Below, piece after piece: positions 46,780 through 61,239 of a stretch of 64,000 nt of DNA. How positions within the stretch are numbered: position 1 is the stretch's first letter; each line of letters opens with the position of its first letter. Under the pieces are notes generated by a model. The model ran no database searches, had not been told where the DNA came from, and saw only the letters and a program-made list of their open reading frames with translations. Origin of the DNA: Opisthocomus hoazin (taxonomy: Eukaryota; Chordata; Aves; Opisthocomiformes; Opisthocomidae); contig NC_134415.1 in assembly GCF_030867145.1 (NCBI RefSeq), positions 17,834,417-17,898,416 on the forward strand. Reading direction: 5' to 3'. Made by a program: the position numbers and the translations under genes.

Positions 46780-49700
46780 CTGCATAGAAAAAGAACCCAC
46801 AGTGTTACAAAAACCTTGAAACTGGAAATCTGAGGGATCCTATCCACCATCTAACACCCTACTCCTCCTCTTCCTGTACAGACAAGTACACCTGGTTTAT
46901 CAATGAGATCTTCATGCAGAATTGGTTTGAAAATTCCCACTCCTGATACAGAACAGTGACCAGGAGCCTGAGCTCTCCCTGAAGTTGTCCTCCTGGCTGG
47001 GGGGACAACTTGAACTATGGGTCCCAGAACAACTCTGTGTTGGAACCAATGTCTCCAAGAGGGGAGGAATGAACCCAACTCACCTCCATTAGTGCACCAA
47101 GGTCCTGTGCACACACAGCATGGCATTTTGCCAAGATACCCTTCAGTTCACAATCACTGCTGCAGAATTCATGCATTTGTTGCCTGGGTCCCGTGGCATT
47201 TGATGGACCATACTGTCATGCTTCCTCAGCACCCTTCCATAGGATTGACCCTTGAACTCTAGCCCATGCTGCCTCTGCAGACCAGTGAAAGCCATCTAGT
47301 TCAAGTCAGTGGTCCTCTGGAGTCGTCCATAGGCTCCCTCTTTCTCTGGTGCCCACTGAGGATGGAGCTGAGCCATGCTAGCTGAACCACACCAGCTGAA
47401 CATTGTTCAGTCTGCTAAGGCAGCAGGGAAGTTTCAATAACGGGAAAAATATCGTTGTCAGAATCACCACCACTAAAAATGATGAATTACATGTCAGTGA
47501 AACTTCCCTGCCACAGTCATGCTTGCTTGGGGGGGAAGGACAAGAACAAGGATTGCATTGTGAAGATATAATTTCCTGCCTGTTGCTGTGCAGTGCCTGG
47601 ATCCTTGTGGCAAGATATGTTATTTGGGATGCTGGTCCTGGTAAAAAGACCTTTGGCAGGGCTTTCCGTGGCCCAGCGTTCATTGCCCCAGACACTAAGC
47701 TTCCCCCTGCCTTTGACTGACCACTAGACTGACAGGTTTCATTGCAAAGGCAGTTCTCCAGACAGGCAGTCTCAGTGTTCATCATTAACTCTGAAATTAC
47801 AGGGTGACTGGAACAGAGATGCAGGGAGGAAGGTTTAGAGCAAATCTGTCAGTGTGGAGAGTGTCGGGCAAGAAAGTGAGGTGAGGGCCTGGCAGGAGCA
47901 AAGGCCATCAGCAAGGCGGGGCAGGGGAGCAATGCAGATCTGGCACTTGGTAAAAACAGGCACATGCAATCCCTCCTCTGCCTGCCTCCAGCCCTAACAT
48001 ACATAACCTTAAGTTCGAACTCAGAAGCAGTGGCTGCTACTGGAGAGCTTCCCATGGCAGAGCCCTGTTCATTTCGCACGTGGTCAGGACCCACCTCCTC
48101 ACCTGAGCTGATCTGCCCACAGTTTGGATGGTGCTCCCAAGCGAAAGGGCAGGGCTGGACCAGATCCAGCCACAGTACCATGTCGGGGCAGGGACTGGCC
48201 CCTGGGAACCCATGGTTGCATGTGGTTCTCAGAGTGAAACATAAATTTGTACATGCCTTCAACAGATCTGTTTGCAAATTTCTTGAGGCACTGCTTTCTG
48301 CATCCTCCTCCTCCTCCAGGCAAGATGGGTTAGAGTGTTGGAAACTGCTCCAGTGCCTTCTCCCAGCTCGGTGCCTGCCTGTGAAGCATCTGGGAGTGGT
48401 CCCGGCGGGCAGGACCAGGACAGTGACTGCGGGAACCAAGCATGAACTTGGTACCGGGATGCTGCCAGGATCCTTCCGTACCAACAACACCCCATGTGTA
48501 TGCACGCTAGTCGAGCGCTGACCCAACTGGCACGCCCACCGCTCAGCCCTCCTGTTTGCCAGCCCTCCACACTGCCACTCTGCCAAGCAAGAGCAGAGCT
48601 GGCTCCCAGTGGCAGTGACCTCGCCTGGGATCATTAGCACCAGACCCCCAAATATCTGGGAGGAGAGGAGGGGTCACAAGCCACAAGCAGGAGGCTGAAG
48701 CAGTATAGCTCCTGGCATGGGGCTTTTCGGGGAGCGGAGCCTGACTGGGAGGAGTGGCGGCAGCTCCTCCCCACAGGCTGCCATGAGCTGGGGTGCTGGG
48801 AAAGCAGCCAGCAAACAGGAGGAGTCAGGAGCCATTTCCCTTGTCTAGACATAACCTTTAGAAGAGAAAAAACATGGAGAGTTGGAGAGAAGCCTGAGGG
48901 TGAGATTCAGACAGTGCAAATTCCACTTCAGCTGGGAGTTAGGTGGAATTTGGGTATCTAAAGCCTCTGGGAGCAATGTCAAATCACTTACTCTCCCACA
49001 TCACCTAATCCAGGACAAACTGAGAAATCAGCCTCTAGTCTGGACCGCAAAGCTCTAGATCCCCCAACTGAGTCTATCCTCAGGGGCACGTGGGTTTAAC
49101 CAAACAAATACCTGGCTGCCACTCAGGTTTCGCGGTGAAACGGAAATTAATAAAGGCACATATGGTCTCCATGGGTTGCAACTGTCCTTCTTCCCAGGAG
49201 AGACCTGGATCACTAGGCAATGGGAAAGGCCCAGCTGGGGCCCAGCATGTGTGTCGTCTTGGGACACAGGGGAAAAACGTTTTGTGAGGGTCTTTTTCCC
49301 CCACCAAATACTTTGGACCCAACTCTTCCCTCAGCCGTGTTCTGTCCACAATTTGGACAGACACAGCAACTGGCTGCCAGCAAGGCTGCCCTCCACACAT
49401 GCTTACTACGGGCCATGCAGTCCTGGCATCCCGACAGAACTGGCTTTGGAAAGACTGGCTCTTCTGTGTGAAAAGCAGCATGGGCCAAACATCTCCTCTG
49501 GGCTAGCTGCAGCCGTCAGGAGAAGGGGCCAGGTGCGCTGCCAGCACAGTTTAAAGGGAATGAAACTAGTGCAAGGGAAAAAAAGGGGCCAGTTCCAGTC
49601 AGCCGACTGCTCTGCTCACACAGAGAAGGTGCTGGCTTGCAGTCACTAGCACAGTGACTAGTCCAGCAGACAGAGATATCAAGGCCAAGGTCTGGCTTTG

Positions 49701-52506
49701 TCTTCCCCTCGCTAAACATCCTTTGCCTCTCTGATTGCCAGCAGCACGTCTGTGCAGAGCTGCGTGCATCAGTCCAGAAGGAACCCATTTTTTTAATCCT
49801 CCGCTTCAATAGCCTGCTGCTGCCCTCGTTCTCCTGCTCCATGCATGCTCTTCTCCCATGCTACTTGTGTATCTTCTTCCCTCCACCCTGTCCTCAGCCT
49901 CCTTCCTCCTTCTGATCACACTGGCCCAGTGCTCCAGCTTAATATTGCTGTGCTGCAGTTAATAAAGCAGAGGCAGGTGCAGAGAACAGTGAAATGCTGG
50001 ACACCTTATTAGAGATACTGAAGCCTCAGTGAAGGATCTTGCGCAACAAAATCATTCATCACCAGGCTCGGGACACTGCCAGTGGGGCCAGAACAAGAGC
50101 ACAGCGCAATGAACACCCTCATCTCTGCCTTTCCCTCCTTTCATTTCCAATAATGAGAGGGAGGGGATGGGAAGGGAAAAAACAAACAAACCCACAGTTC
50201 CTACCAGCTAGCTGTGAATATCACACAAGCTGCATAGGGGAGAACATTCTTGTAGAATGGGCTCACTGGAAACACCATACAAAGGGCAAAATCAGCCCCA
50301 TGTGGGATGTATGTATTCACACGTGCAGTGTGCAGCCTGTCCCTTTCCCCTGTCACTTGTAAGCAGTATTAGCAGCCAAGGGAGAGCACACTCACACGCT
50401 CATATGTACTTAGCCATCAAGCCTACAAGACCGGCAAACTAGGTCTGCCCTTTCTCATTCCTCACCATCGCATCCTGTTGGTAGGTGTGGTCTGCCCAGT
50501 CCCCTGTCTTATCGTTTGAGTTGGCTCATGATGCTTAGAGAGTGCTTGTCCCACCGTGGCCAGCTGAGCTGGCTCATGGTCCAGGAACACACACCAAGAG
50601 CTCCAGAGAGAAAAGCAGGATGCCACACTACCCCTGCCCCCTGCTTCCATCCCAGCTGGGATGCTGTCACAGCAGAGGGGTCCAAAGTATGACACTGCCA
50701 CATCTACATTTTCTTTTTATGTAGGCTGTTAAAGGAAAAAAGGATGTTGTTTTCAGACTGAATAATCTTTAGACCAGTTACATATCAGCTAACAGACATA
50801 GTAAAGCCAAAGGAGATTAGCAAATACATTTGTCGATAGTTAATGTTGCAGTCCTGCTCAACAAACCCCACCACGGATTCACAAGGCCATGATAACCTAC
50901 CTGCGCTGGGACTTGGTGTGACCTGTGTAGCCACACATGGTCTCACAACCAGCTACACATTAAGCAGCTGCATGATCGTTTGAGGGAGGAATTAGAAAGA
51001 AAACCTGTTTCATCAGCAAGCCCCAGGGAACTGATGCAAACACCAGCTAGAAAAGCATACATTAAAACAACGCAGATTCCCCAACAAGCTGATCGGAGCA
51101 AAGGAACTGCTCTGTGGGCATCCAGCTTCCCAGCATTGCTATTTACTCCTGCCACTCTCTCCTTACTTGTCCTTCTTCTTAAGCAACTTCTCAGCTCAGG
51201 GCATGAGAACTAGCTCTCCTTTTCAGCACCTCCCCTCCAGACCCCTTCCACATACGCTCACCCTCTCTCCCTTTTTTCTCAGCCTCATTCAAATTCCCCC
51301 GGCTGCTCCTTCCTGCAGCACAAATGAGACAGGGGTGGCTGCCCATGCTCCCGCTCTGTCCTCAACAGCTAACCGCAGGTGTGGGGCACTGGGAAATCTC
51401 CCAGCTCCATCCCCAGCCATGCTGGCCTCTCCAAAGGGAGAGGACATGGCAGACACAGGCACGCTGGTGGGGCACAGCAGGGTCCCGCCCTCCAACAGGT
51501 TCTTCCTCACTCCCTGTGCAGCTCTGCGGAGGAGCACAACAGACAAATGCTGTCTCCAGCATGCGTGCAGGTGGGGCATTAGGCTGAGCACCCCCCACCC
51601 CAGCTCTCCTCTCTCATGTGAGAGAGTCAGGACACTCTGGAGAGCTGACACGCATGACATCAGGAGCCCTGGGGAGACTGGTGGTGCAGGACACAGGTAT
51701 CTCAGAAAGGCCTGAAAGAAGCACGGAACAATAATGGGAGCAAAATAATCTTCAACCACCCATGCAGCTGGTGGACTGCACTCTTCAAGCAACCAGCAAA
51801 TAAGGTGGTTTTCAAAGCTCAGCACCCTCGCAACAGTAGGTGCAAGGGCATCCGTGTCCTTCGTGCGTAGCAGAGCAGTGTCAGCCAAGCTGCCCAGTTT
51901 CTCATCAGGCATAGACATCCCAGTTTAGCATAGTCCAGGGGCCTGAGGAAGGTGACAGTAGCAGAAGGGCACTTATCCTCTAATGGGCAATACCACTCAG
52001 GATGTGAAGGAGCCTTCCATTTTTACCGGTTCAGCCTGTTTGCCAACGGTCTTGGACACATTATACAGCTCTGTCCTAGGGGACTGCAGGAACCTTCCCA
52101 TATCAGATTTCCCTTGTGGCTGCAACTGCCATGAACTCATCCCAATAAAATCCAGCTAAGACACAGCTGCTCACTTCCAAAGGGACTGCCATTCACAAAG
52201 ACTAGAAACAATCACACCATCGCCCTCAACATGATGAGACAGGCAGGGTCTGTGGCCTGAAACTGGTGACAGCCAGGAAAGATACTCCCAAGCACTCCAT
52301 CCTAGTGACTGGAACAGACTGAGCTTTGTTGTGGTGTTGGTAACAACTCCTGGGATGAACACAGGGCTTTGCAATGCAAAATACATTGCTTCCTCAGCAG
52401 ACATGCCTTGCCCTCAATGTCTGCCCCCACTGTACCTCCAAAGCTATAGCATGCCTTGCAGAGAGGTAGCTTCAAAGAGTTTAGATGCCATGGACTTCTT
52501 AAAGCT

Positions 52507-52523
52507 AAAAAAAAAAAAAAAAA
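52507..52523. repeat. Poly(A) run
   Basis: Seventeen consecutive A on the plus strand, followed by GGAAAAG. It might be the relic of a retroposed tail, but I see no recognisable element next to it. Confidence 0.8.
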
Positions 52524-53109
52524 GGAAAAGATGATGACAGGATTTATGTGTGTCACAGTTTACAGTGTCAAAGATTGAAAGCAAGGTATCCAAGGGCCAG
52601 ACCCGCTCTCCATTGCTGGAGAATGAGATCCCAGAAGATGAGAAATATGATCATTGCAAATTCCTTGGGAAAAGAGGAGTGAAAAATGCCCAGAAACAAG
52701 GGCAGCAGGAAGATGGGGACAGGAAATTTTAGGAACCTCCCCTGAACATGAGGCTCCAATATTTTCCACAATGATGGAAAAATGTGCCATAAATCTGGCC
52801 TTTCTCTCCCACTTCTTCCCATGGACTTTCTGATACACAGCAATGGACTGAGATTCTGGTCCTTGATGCCACCTTAGCACCACAGGACAGAGCAGAGGAA
52901 GATGGATTGTCTTTGACATTGCAACTGAACACCACAGATTTGATTCTTGCTCTTTGAACTCTGGCAGAAGGATAAAACCCCTCCACACCAGCAGTCCCCT
53001 CCTATCCTCCAGGAGATCAAAGAAGAGAAAAGCACGGCCACGTTCAGAGACACAGCAGGGGAAGTATACTCCCCTGTCACCACAAGGGCTACCTCTGCTT
53101 ATTCATTGT

Positions 53110-53830
53110 ATGAATGTACCACGTCCCATCTTAAAAGCCATTCGCATCTGGCCTGCTTCTCTCACTGGACAGCTGTTCCAGAGCCTGACTGTCCTAATGT
53201 TCGCATTTCCAGCCTGAATTTATTCACAGGCATCTAGCACCCAGTTGATCTTGTGCCAATATTGTCCTTTAGCTTAAATGGCTCTTTTGCCTCCCTGCTG
53301 CTTGACTCCCTGATGTCTTTATAGACAGCAACCACAGTCCCCCTCAGTCTTTGCTAAGCTAAACAAGCTGAGCACTCTGCACCTCCTCTTGCGACACAGA
53401 CTCCCACTTTCCCTGATCTACTCTATAATCCTTTTCTGCATGATCCCTCTTGCTGGAGTTCAGTATGCCAGTCCTGCATATAGGACACAGTAGCACTTCA
53501 CCTTGCCTGGAAGTACCTCTGGCTTCACCTAGGAGTATGTTTGCCCTTTCTCACACCTGCATATTACCAGCAGCAACTTGAAGTCAACTGACTCACCCAC
53601 ATCATTCTTCCACTTCAGTCATTTCCCACTGACGAGCTCCCAGCCTGTAGCAGATTCCAATGAGAGCGCTCTCCACACGCATGACCTTGCATTTTTACTG
53701 CTGCATTTCATCCTGCCTGAACCACTCAAGCAGTTTTCTGTCTTTCAGAACTTCCTTAGTTATCAGATATCCTGATCCTTCACTAGAGGTGGTATTGCCT
53801 CCCAGCCTGATGTCAGCTGCACAAAATTTC
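53110..53830 (-). mobile_element. Probable ancient CR1/L3-like LINE relic
   Basis: The plus-strand text has the character of a reversed CR1-clade 3' region: TTCCAGAGCCTGACTG, then ACCACAGTCCCCCTCAGTC, CTAAACAAGCTGAGC, GAGTTCAGTATGCCAG and GTAGCAGATTCCAATG with CTTGCATTTTTACTGC. It is strongly diverged and without clear ends. Alternative: unrelated unique sequence. Confidence 0.45.
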
Positions 53831-54589
53831 AGCAGCACAACCCTAAGAGGGAAATGTGACCTGACTGGCTGGTATCAGCCATGGGGAAGATGCCTGGCCC
53901 CTCAGCAGTGTAGATGCCATCTGAAAAAGCCATTTAGGTAAGCTTTGAGTGGTGGAGAAATTTGGTTTGAATATGAGTCATGGTGGTGTTTCGCTATAAT
54001 CTCTCACCAAACTTTCTGCACCTGTCAGAAAAGATTAAAACATTTTCCTGGGTTAGTACTTCATCACCACCTTGAATGGAAATGATGTCAAGCATTAGCA
54101 GCATCAGTTAAAGGGCTAGGGTAAGTTTAAACTTGGATTCATTTAATTTTCCTTGCTTGATGACCATTACACATTAGGGATTTCCAGAGCAAATAATCAC
54201 ATTGCAAACATAAAGTCGACATTTGCCAGACAAGCACACCAGTAAACTGAAATTCGTGCCTATGTTGTTCACCAGTCAAGCACACAGGTTCATATACAGG
54301 GGTTAAGCAAGCATGGATGGCCAAAGCAAATCCATTATTCATTCTAAATGAGGAGTCCTGGAAGCTTTTTCTCCTAAATTGTCCTTAACAGGAGGCTCCC
54401 TTTCTGGGCTGAGACATTCCCAGCTCCAAGGAGAGAAGGAACTGCAACCTTCAGTAGCTATTGAGGACAGCTGGAGCCATCTAAGCCAGGAGACTGTCTC
54501 TCTCTCTTCCTCTCGCACACACAATCAGCTGCCCATCCTCATTAGGTGCTGAGAGCAGCAGTTTACAGCTTCCCAGAGAAGCCAAATTG

Positions 54590-54770
54590 GTGCTGTCATG
54601 AATTACTGTAAGTGCTTGTTCCACACTCTTCAATAATGTCTTTCATTAGGGGATGATCAGAAAGCAATATGTATTTTATTAGCATATGTTCCCCCGTCTA
54701 AGAAGAACAGACCTAATCTTCACTCTGTCAGTAAAAGCCTTAACTGAGGCACAGCGTGACTGGCAACTTC
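54590..54770. promoter_or_regulatory. Candidate conserved non-coding element
   Basis: GAATTACTGTAAG, TTCAATAATGTC, TTTCATTAGGGG, ATTTTATTAGCATATG and GCCTTAACTGAGG are clustered in about 170 bp of the upstream intron. Motif-based only. Confidence 0.25.
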
Positions 54771-56009
54771 ATGAGCCATGGGCTTGCTGGGTCATCGCAC
54801 GGCCTGAGAAGGGGGAGCCCGGGAGCTGGAGGTAAAAAGGGGTAAACCAGCACCTGAATTTGGTGATGGGTGGGAAGGGAGGGAGAGTCATGCATCCCCT
54901 AGTGTATGCAAGAAGCCTATGTTGGTGTCACTGGTTGGTACTGAGCTGAACAGGTTATGTGTATGCCTAGCTGTGCTTGTTATCTCTCTCCTGCTGTCTC
55001 AGAGCCGTATCTTCGATCCTGAAGGCACATGCAGTCCTTCTGTTCAGACTGGAAGCTCTACACTGCTGCTGCAAGATTCTACCTGTACTTGACTGCGCAC
55101 TGCAGAGCCTGAAATCACATTTCTGTCTGCAGCATGGGCATAAGCTGAATAAGGGACAACATCCCTCATGTTGCTCCACAGCCCCCTCCTGCCCAGATCA
55201 ATGGTTCCCATCTCTTTTGAGACTCATATCTGAAAATTGGCACTGCTTGGTGCCTTACACGATCCAACTTTATAGTCATCCCTAATCTCAGTGAGCAAAG
55301 TCTCCTCTTCCACTCATTTCCTTGCACTCATCGTGACTGCTTGCAGCCAGACCCACGTACATGTCTATGAAGCATGCTGTTAGCCCTTCTGGCTCCCAGA
55401 AGAAAAACCAAGCTGGCTCTGCCATAGCCCAAGTTCACCCATACGCAGTTCGGTTGAGCTCTGAGCCATTTTGTCTACAATATGGTTGTAATGTACCAAG
55501 GGAGACATGCTCCACCAACAGTTGCCATCTCCCAGGCTTCTTTTCTTGCATTCTCTACAGACCCTGGCATAGCCCACTGTTAGGGCACCTTTACCTGAGA
55601 AAACAACAATCAATAAAGGATGGGGCTATTGCTTACTGGAGCAGAAACAGCCTTCATGTAGGACTCTGGGCTTCTCAGTCTGGTACATGTAATGAAGACA
55701 TATAGGTAAGTATCATTCCAGAGCCTATAGACCACCTCTAACTCTACTGCACTTGCAGTCCTGCCTCTAGTAAAGAAGGGTCAGGCAGCACACCATAAGG
55801 AGGGAGAGCCATAAAGCCCTTCACATTACTCCATGCTGCCTGCACTCATTTCAATTTTTTATGAAACACAGTCAAACATTTATGTAGTGCCTACTCCTGT
55901 CTGTTTGTCACTAGTCACTAGCTACAGGAGAGACTACATATCTCTTCCAAACCCTTCCCCCTTCACACACTCGCTCCTCTCTTATCTCCAGCGTGTTCTG
56001 GGAAATGAG

Positions 56010-56130
56010 AGCCAGGAAAAAAAAACAAAACCAAAACCAAGAACAAAACCAAAAAAGGAAACAGAAACAAAAGAGAGAAGAGGTGGAAAATAGGAGGGGA
56101 ACAGGGAAAAGGAAGAAAGTGCACAAAGAA
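56010..56130. repeat. A-rich / purine-rich low-complexity tract
   Basis: Repeated ACCAAAACC-like and GGAAA-like units on the plus strand. It yields spurious Lys-rich and, on the other strand, Phe/Leu-rich frames. Confidence 0.75.
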
Positions 56131-56929
56131 AAGACTCTGAAGCAGTAGGAGGAACATGGGCTGACTACAGAAAACAACAGATGAGCAGAGTAAACGGGAG
56201 GAAGCTGCATCACAGCCTATCGATAGGGACTCTCAGAAAGACTCGGTAACTAACACATACCCCTTGAAGCCACGGAAGGATTGTGGATAAGAGATGCACA
56301 CAAAGGACTCACACTTATCTTTGATACCTGGCAAGCGTTTTTCATCCTGTGCTCAGCTTTGTGAAACACAAGCCAACAGCCTGCTGGATACAAACAAGCA
56401 CGATGGTGTGAAAAAACATCTCAAGCCTGCAAGGCTGATATAAGGGATATATTGGTGGGGAGAATATGATTATCTCTTCTCTCATATTCTCCTTACCCTG
56501 AATGAGCGCTGCACAGTGGTGTTAGGAGCTAGAGATAGATGAGATTTTGCTGCTAGATGTGTTTAAAGATCATATGAGCCTTTCCAGCAAGATTATTTGT
56601 GCTGTTCTTCTCAGGCACTGTAACTATTCCAAACAGAGCTAAGAGTGGGAAAACTGTTCGTAATTATTGCCCTGTACTTGGCAAGCTAAACAACATCCTG
56701 CTTTCTCTCTTGCACAGTCAAGTACCTGAATTACATTAGGAGAAGTACTTATGAAAAGTGAATGTTAAGACAAAATCTCTTCTACACGGCACCTTATGAA
56801 TGGCAAGCCACCTCATAAAACTTTCAGTTACCCTGTTTTGGGCAGGCTACCTTACTTTGGATAATCAGAGAAGAGAAATGGTACCATGAGACCGAGGCAT
56901 AACTAACCTGCCATCACTCTTATTACCAA

Positions 56930-57110
56930 TTTTCCCAATGAACTGATTACAAATTATCTGTGGGCCAGGGATAACCTGCTCAGAAAAAGCATGAATCATA
57001 CTCAAGAGCAATTTGTGAATACAAAAAGACAGAATTAGTCAGACTAATTAATTAGTTAGGGACCGTTTGCTACGCTATCGTGGGCAAAGTGAAATCTCAA
57101 TAGTGGCATT
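56930..57110. promoter_or_regulatory. Candidate conserved non-coding element
   Basis: It contains CAGAATTAGTCAG, ACTAATTAATTAGTTAGG and the unusual CpG-bearing GCTACGCTATCGTGGG in an AT-rich setting. Motif-based only. Confidence 0.25.
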
Positions 57111-60039
57111 AGGAGATGTTAGGCAGACCCACGGGGGAAACCTCATCCCACGGCTCCCAGCAATTTCCACTGAATTCACCTGACCCATTGGTGCTGGTTA
57201 GGCCCGCATCAAGCTTCCCTGGCCAGCCATGTAGGAATCACTCGATCCTCTGGCTGGCAGGGCTGACAACAACCATCGCAGGGCAGACACCTTTGCCTGC
57301 AGTGAGCAATGGCCAGGAAGAAACTCCTTCCCTTTGCGCTGGGCGGAGGCTCTGCTGTTGCCAACTTAGTCAGTAAAGAATACATATGCAAAATGTGGAA
57401 AAAGTTCCTTGTTTCCCACCCCTACCAAACATCCAGCTGTCCTGGAGTCTTCCCTTACAGCACAGGTAGAGAGGACTTTGTTCTAGCAGCTGGTCTCATC
57501 GATACATCATCCCCCATGACAGATTGCTAGGGATGAAAAGAGAGATGGCTCAACGTGCTGTCAGCTGCGGTGACTGACGTTGTGTCCCATTTTCAGGCAG
57601 CAGAGAGCACAGCTGAGGTGGGATTCTGCCCTCTCCGCTCCCAAATGCCTGTGGCAAAGTAGCTGCTTTACCCCCAGGTCCCACACAGTAATCTTATTAA
57701 GCTTTCAGCACAGCTTGTCCATCAAATGCTATTGATCAGCCAGCTCTCCTTCCACCAGCACATGGCTGCCACTCAATCCCACTGCATATCCCAAACCTCT
57801 CCTCCTCTTGCAGACCAAAAACGCAGTGTCACCTCTCCTTTCTCTTGCTTTCCCTGGCTTTGCATCATGTTGGCTGTTCAAACTGTCCGCCAAGCACACC
57901 TCCTGTTGACACGATGGCTTCTGTCATCATCCTTTTCCACCCCCCTCAGGGCTGAGTTCTGCACAGCATCATGTATGCCACTAGCACAACTGAAGGCAAT
58001 GGACTTGAGAGCACAAATGTGATCTGCCTGTTCTCACTGCCTGGACAAATATTGAAATTAAAAAAAAAGCATCAGTGGGTAGATGGGAGAGTTTGAGCTG
58101 AAAAAATACCTTTTCCTTCTACAGCAAACGGCTCAGCAGGTAGGTGGAATTGCGTTGATTTGACGCTGTCCCATATGACAGCAGCCTGTGATCAGACATC
58201 AAACTGGCAGCCACGGTAGACAAAAAAGAAGACAGGACTAAGGACGCTTTCTGGCAGATGTGACTTATAAGCCATCCTACACCAAAAGGTCTGCTTTTAG
58301 ATTCAGTGCTGGGCAAACACTGGGAGGCCAAGTCACTGCAGTCCCCAGTCCTAACACCAGTGAGACAGGACCAGCACAACCTGTATCAAGTGAAATGATG
58401 AACAGTGAAGGGATGTGCCATTTGTCACACCCCGCAAGTGTTTTGATCCATGCAGCACCTCGCATGGCCACTGCCTGCTGCTTCACGGGAAGGCACACTC
58501 CATTCCTCGGTGCAGCTGGCTGGGACTGCGATGCTCTAGCAGGGAGGAGGAAAGGAAAAGGGACTCACACATCCCTTTTCCATATGTCCTCTCTATGCCA
58601 CGCACCGGGGCACCAAACTGGACTGTCCAGTTAAGAAGCCTCTCAGCAAGAGGATTTCTCCGTGGATGTGGCACCACAAGTCCTTTTGCTTTTCCAGGTA
58701 ACACAAGGTGAGTACAGCACAGGTCATATTTTATCCAGAGCAGGATGGGTCCCTCCTCACTTCACAAGTCACAACTCTGTGCTTTAAGCTTCTCATCTTC
58801 TAGTATGAACAGGACTTAGGATGACAGCTCTGACTGCTTTTTAGCTAAGCTGTCCCAAATCCTCACTATATCACCTCCTCAGCTTCTGCAGCGTCCCCCA
58901 GGAGAAAACCCCACCGCAGCACTAGTGGGGGACGTGCAAGATGGGGCCATGGTGCCCCAGAAAGCCTCGGGATGAGGGCTACGGACCCAGGCCAGTCGGC
59001 AGCCCCACGTGAGGCAGTTACCTTGGTGATGGCAGTGCTGCCCAGACAGCATGTAGTCTCCAGGAGTCAGCAACATGTTAGCGCCTTGGTTTGTAACGTG
59101 AGTTTGGCCACCCCTGCCTGCCTTGTACAGACACGCCTTCTTTCCTAGCCCTCAGTGTCCTCCCGGCCCCGAGGTGCAACCCCTCAGGCCACCCCCCAAA
59201 GCTCCGTCTGCTCATTTTACCAAGAAGCTTTGTCTGAAGCCACGGTTGCCTCTGCAGAAGAAAAGGGATTTTGTTCACCTCCTAGAGCACAGGGCTGGGC
59301 TGCTGCCAGGGCCACCACCTGCTCGAGCACACCACCTTTCTGCATTCATAGAATTTCCTGACCTGGGACCCAATAAACAAATAGGTTTATAATATCTAGA
59401 GGCAGAGAAAGCAATACCGCATGTGTCTGTCTTGGTTTTATACTCTTCTCCAGACACTGGCTACTGCTGAAGACAGGAGAAGACAAGCTTTTGGCCTTGA
59501 TGTTCTCACTCCTGATGAGTACAGGGCTGGGTCGATTAGCTTGCTCTGGAAGGTTATTATACCCTGGCTGCCCAAACTAGCTGTTTATTTTATCACGGCA
59601 TTGCTTACAAGCATTGGAAGATGCACCCAACTTCACTAGGCTGGGTTCTTCATGGGCCAAGGGCCATGCACGTGGGTTCACCAAGCTGTGGTGGTGCACA
59701 AATAGGAGAAGCACAGTGGTGCAAGTTAATTACGTTCTCAACTAAACATTTAAGTAAAAGACTATGGGCTGGTGCCTTGCTTGCTCATCATCCGTTTTGA
59801 GTAATATCACCCTTGCCTGGTACATGAAGAGAGTAAGAGACATCCCTGCCCTGGTCTGTGTGGCCTTGGAGGGGCGTCCAGCTCCATGTGCTGATGAAGC
59901 CAGAGACAGACAGCAGTTGACAGACACTGCTGAGGTGGGCTCAGAGGAGAGCAAAAGAACAACTCAGAGGCAGAAATGAAGCGATACAGATCCGTAGCTC
60001 TTGGGCCTCAGCATAAAACCTCTCCTGCTGCTTTGCGAT

Positions 60040-60440
60040 GGCCATCAACAGAGTTAACCTTCCAGTCTAATCACAATCATTAAATTCCTGCTAATGCCCC
60101 TGTCCTGTGTCTGTCCAAACAGCTCTGTTATCTGTCACCTCCCCACACGGTGAGCCCGGCTCCCCACTGCCGTAGCTCTCATTAATGCCGCTCTGGCTGG
60201 CTGATGAGGCAAGTGGCAGCCGGCTCCGAGCCCAGATGAGTTCTGTAGACAGCGGGGGATGTTTATCCAACATGGAAGGGATGAAAGTACAAACAAAGAG
60301 AGACCGTACAATTACTCAGGCATTGCACAGGGCCAGTCTCATTAAAGACAGTCTCCCTGACAGGAATTAATCTGAAGTGACAACCCAATGAGCTAATTTA
60401 GCAAATGGGTCCAGGGCTTGGCCCAGTGCAAATTAAAGGG
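60040..60440. promoter_or_regulatory. Candidate conserved non-coding element
   Basis: Alternating AT-rich and CpG-bearing stretches: GTCTAATCACAATCATTAAATTCC, CTCATTAATGCC, CTCATTAAAGACAG, GGAATTAATCTGAAG and GAGCTAATTTAGC, with GC-rich spacers. Composition and motif order are typical of long developmental enhancers. It is in the presumed upstream MDGA1 intron. Confidence 0.35.
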
Positions 60441-61239
60441 TTCTGCCTGGCAGGTAGAGCTGAGCCTGCTCTGAGGAGGGGAAAGGCAGAAATGTGTTAA
60501 GCTGGTCCCATTCTGGCCCAAGCCTGCATTTCAGAAGGTATGGAGGAGATAGCAGCCTCAGGTCTCCTTGAGGGGCACAATGAAGATTAAACTTCCCTAC
60601 TGCACCAATGCCTTCTCCGTGCTCTTTCTCCTGCAGCCGCAGGTCATAGATGGGTTCCGGCTCATTAAGTGCACAGTAATTCTGCCACTATCCCCTGTAA
60701 CTGTAACCACCAGCCCAGCTCAGATCTTTCCTCCAGGATGCAACCTGCTTGCAATATTAGATGGCTTTTCATTTCTCTTTAATGTTAGAGCAGAGCTCTG
60801 GGAGGGGATAAAATACACAGAGAGAAACAAGCAACTTAAAAGGCTTTTTATTTTTTAAGCAAAAATCTGGTTTAGGGAGGCTGCTTTGAATCCCCAAGCA
60901 ATGAAAAACATTTTCAGTTGAAGTGCAGTGCCTCAGTGCCTTTCTATGGTACAAGAATACAGGGAATAAAAAAAAGCTGACCAAACAAATAGCCCAAAAG
61001 CCTCATGGCATCTGCCTACAACCAAACCAAACAAGGCAGTGAACCCATTAATTTCACTGGCTAAGGTGAAGTAAAGGTGGTCGGTGTTTGAATCAGTTGC
61101 CTTGGAGCAAGAAAAGAAAAATCTCCCAAGCCGTCAGGACAGACATCTGTATGGCCCCTGCCGCTCCTCAGTGGGGATGTTTTCCCCTCTGAATTGCCAC
61201 TCAACACAATGCCACTGTCTAAGCCCGCCTGACCGATGT

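Noticed and set aside
47090..47160. Minus-strand donor-like ATGGAG|GTGAGT with an open frame before it
   Set aside because: The peptide (Cys-rich, no domain) does not fit MDGA1 and there is no convincing acceptor.
47849..48640. Minus-strand 263-codon open frame
   Set aside because: No domain, low-complexity and Cys/Pro/Ser-rich composition, inside an intron of the same strand; GC-rich chance frame.
49120..49214. Minus-strand open stretch flanked by a cctag acceptor-like site and CCAG|GTATTT donor-like site, considered as the missing FNIII exon
   Set aside because: It ends in phase 1 while the next exon needs phase 0, and its peptide lacks the expected FNIII first-half pattern.
55911..56213. 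Phe/Leu/Cys-rich minus-strand frame resembling a membrane protein
   Set aside because: It is the complement of the A-rich low-complexity tract at 56010-56130.
58415..58711. Plus-strand frame ending near CACAAG|GTGAGT
   Set aside because: The donor looks good, but no acceptor, start context or homologous peptide supports an exon.
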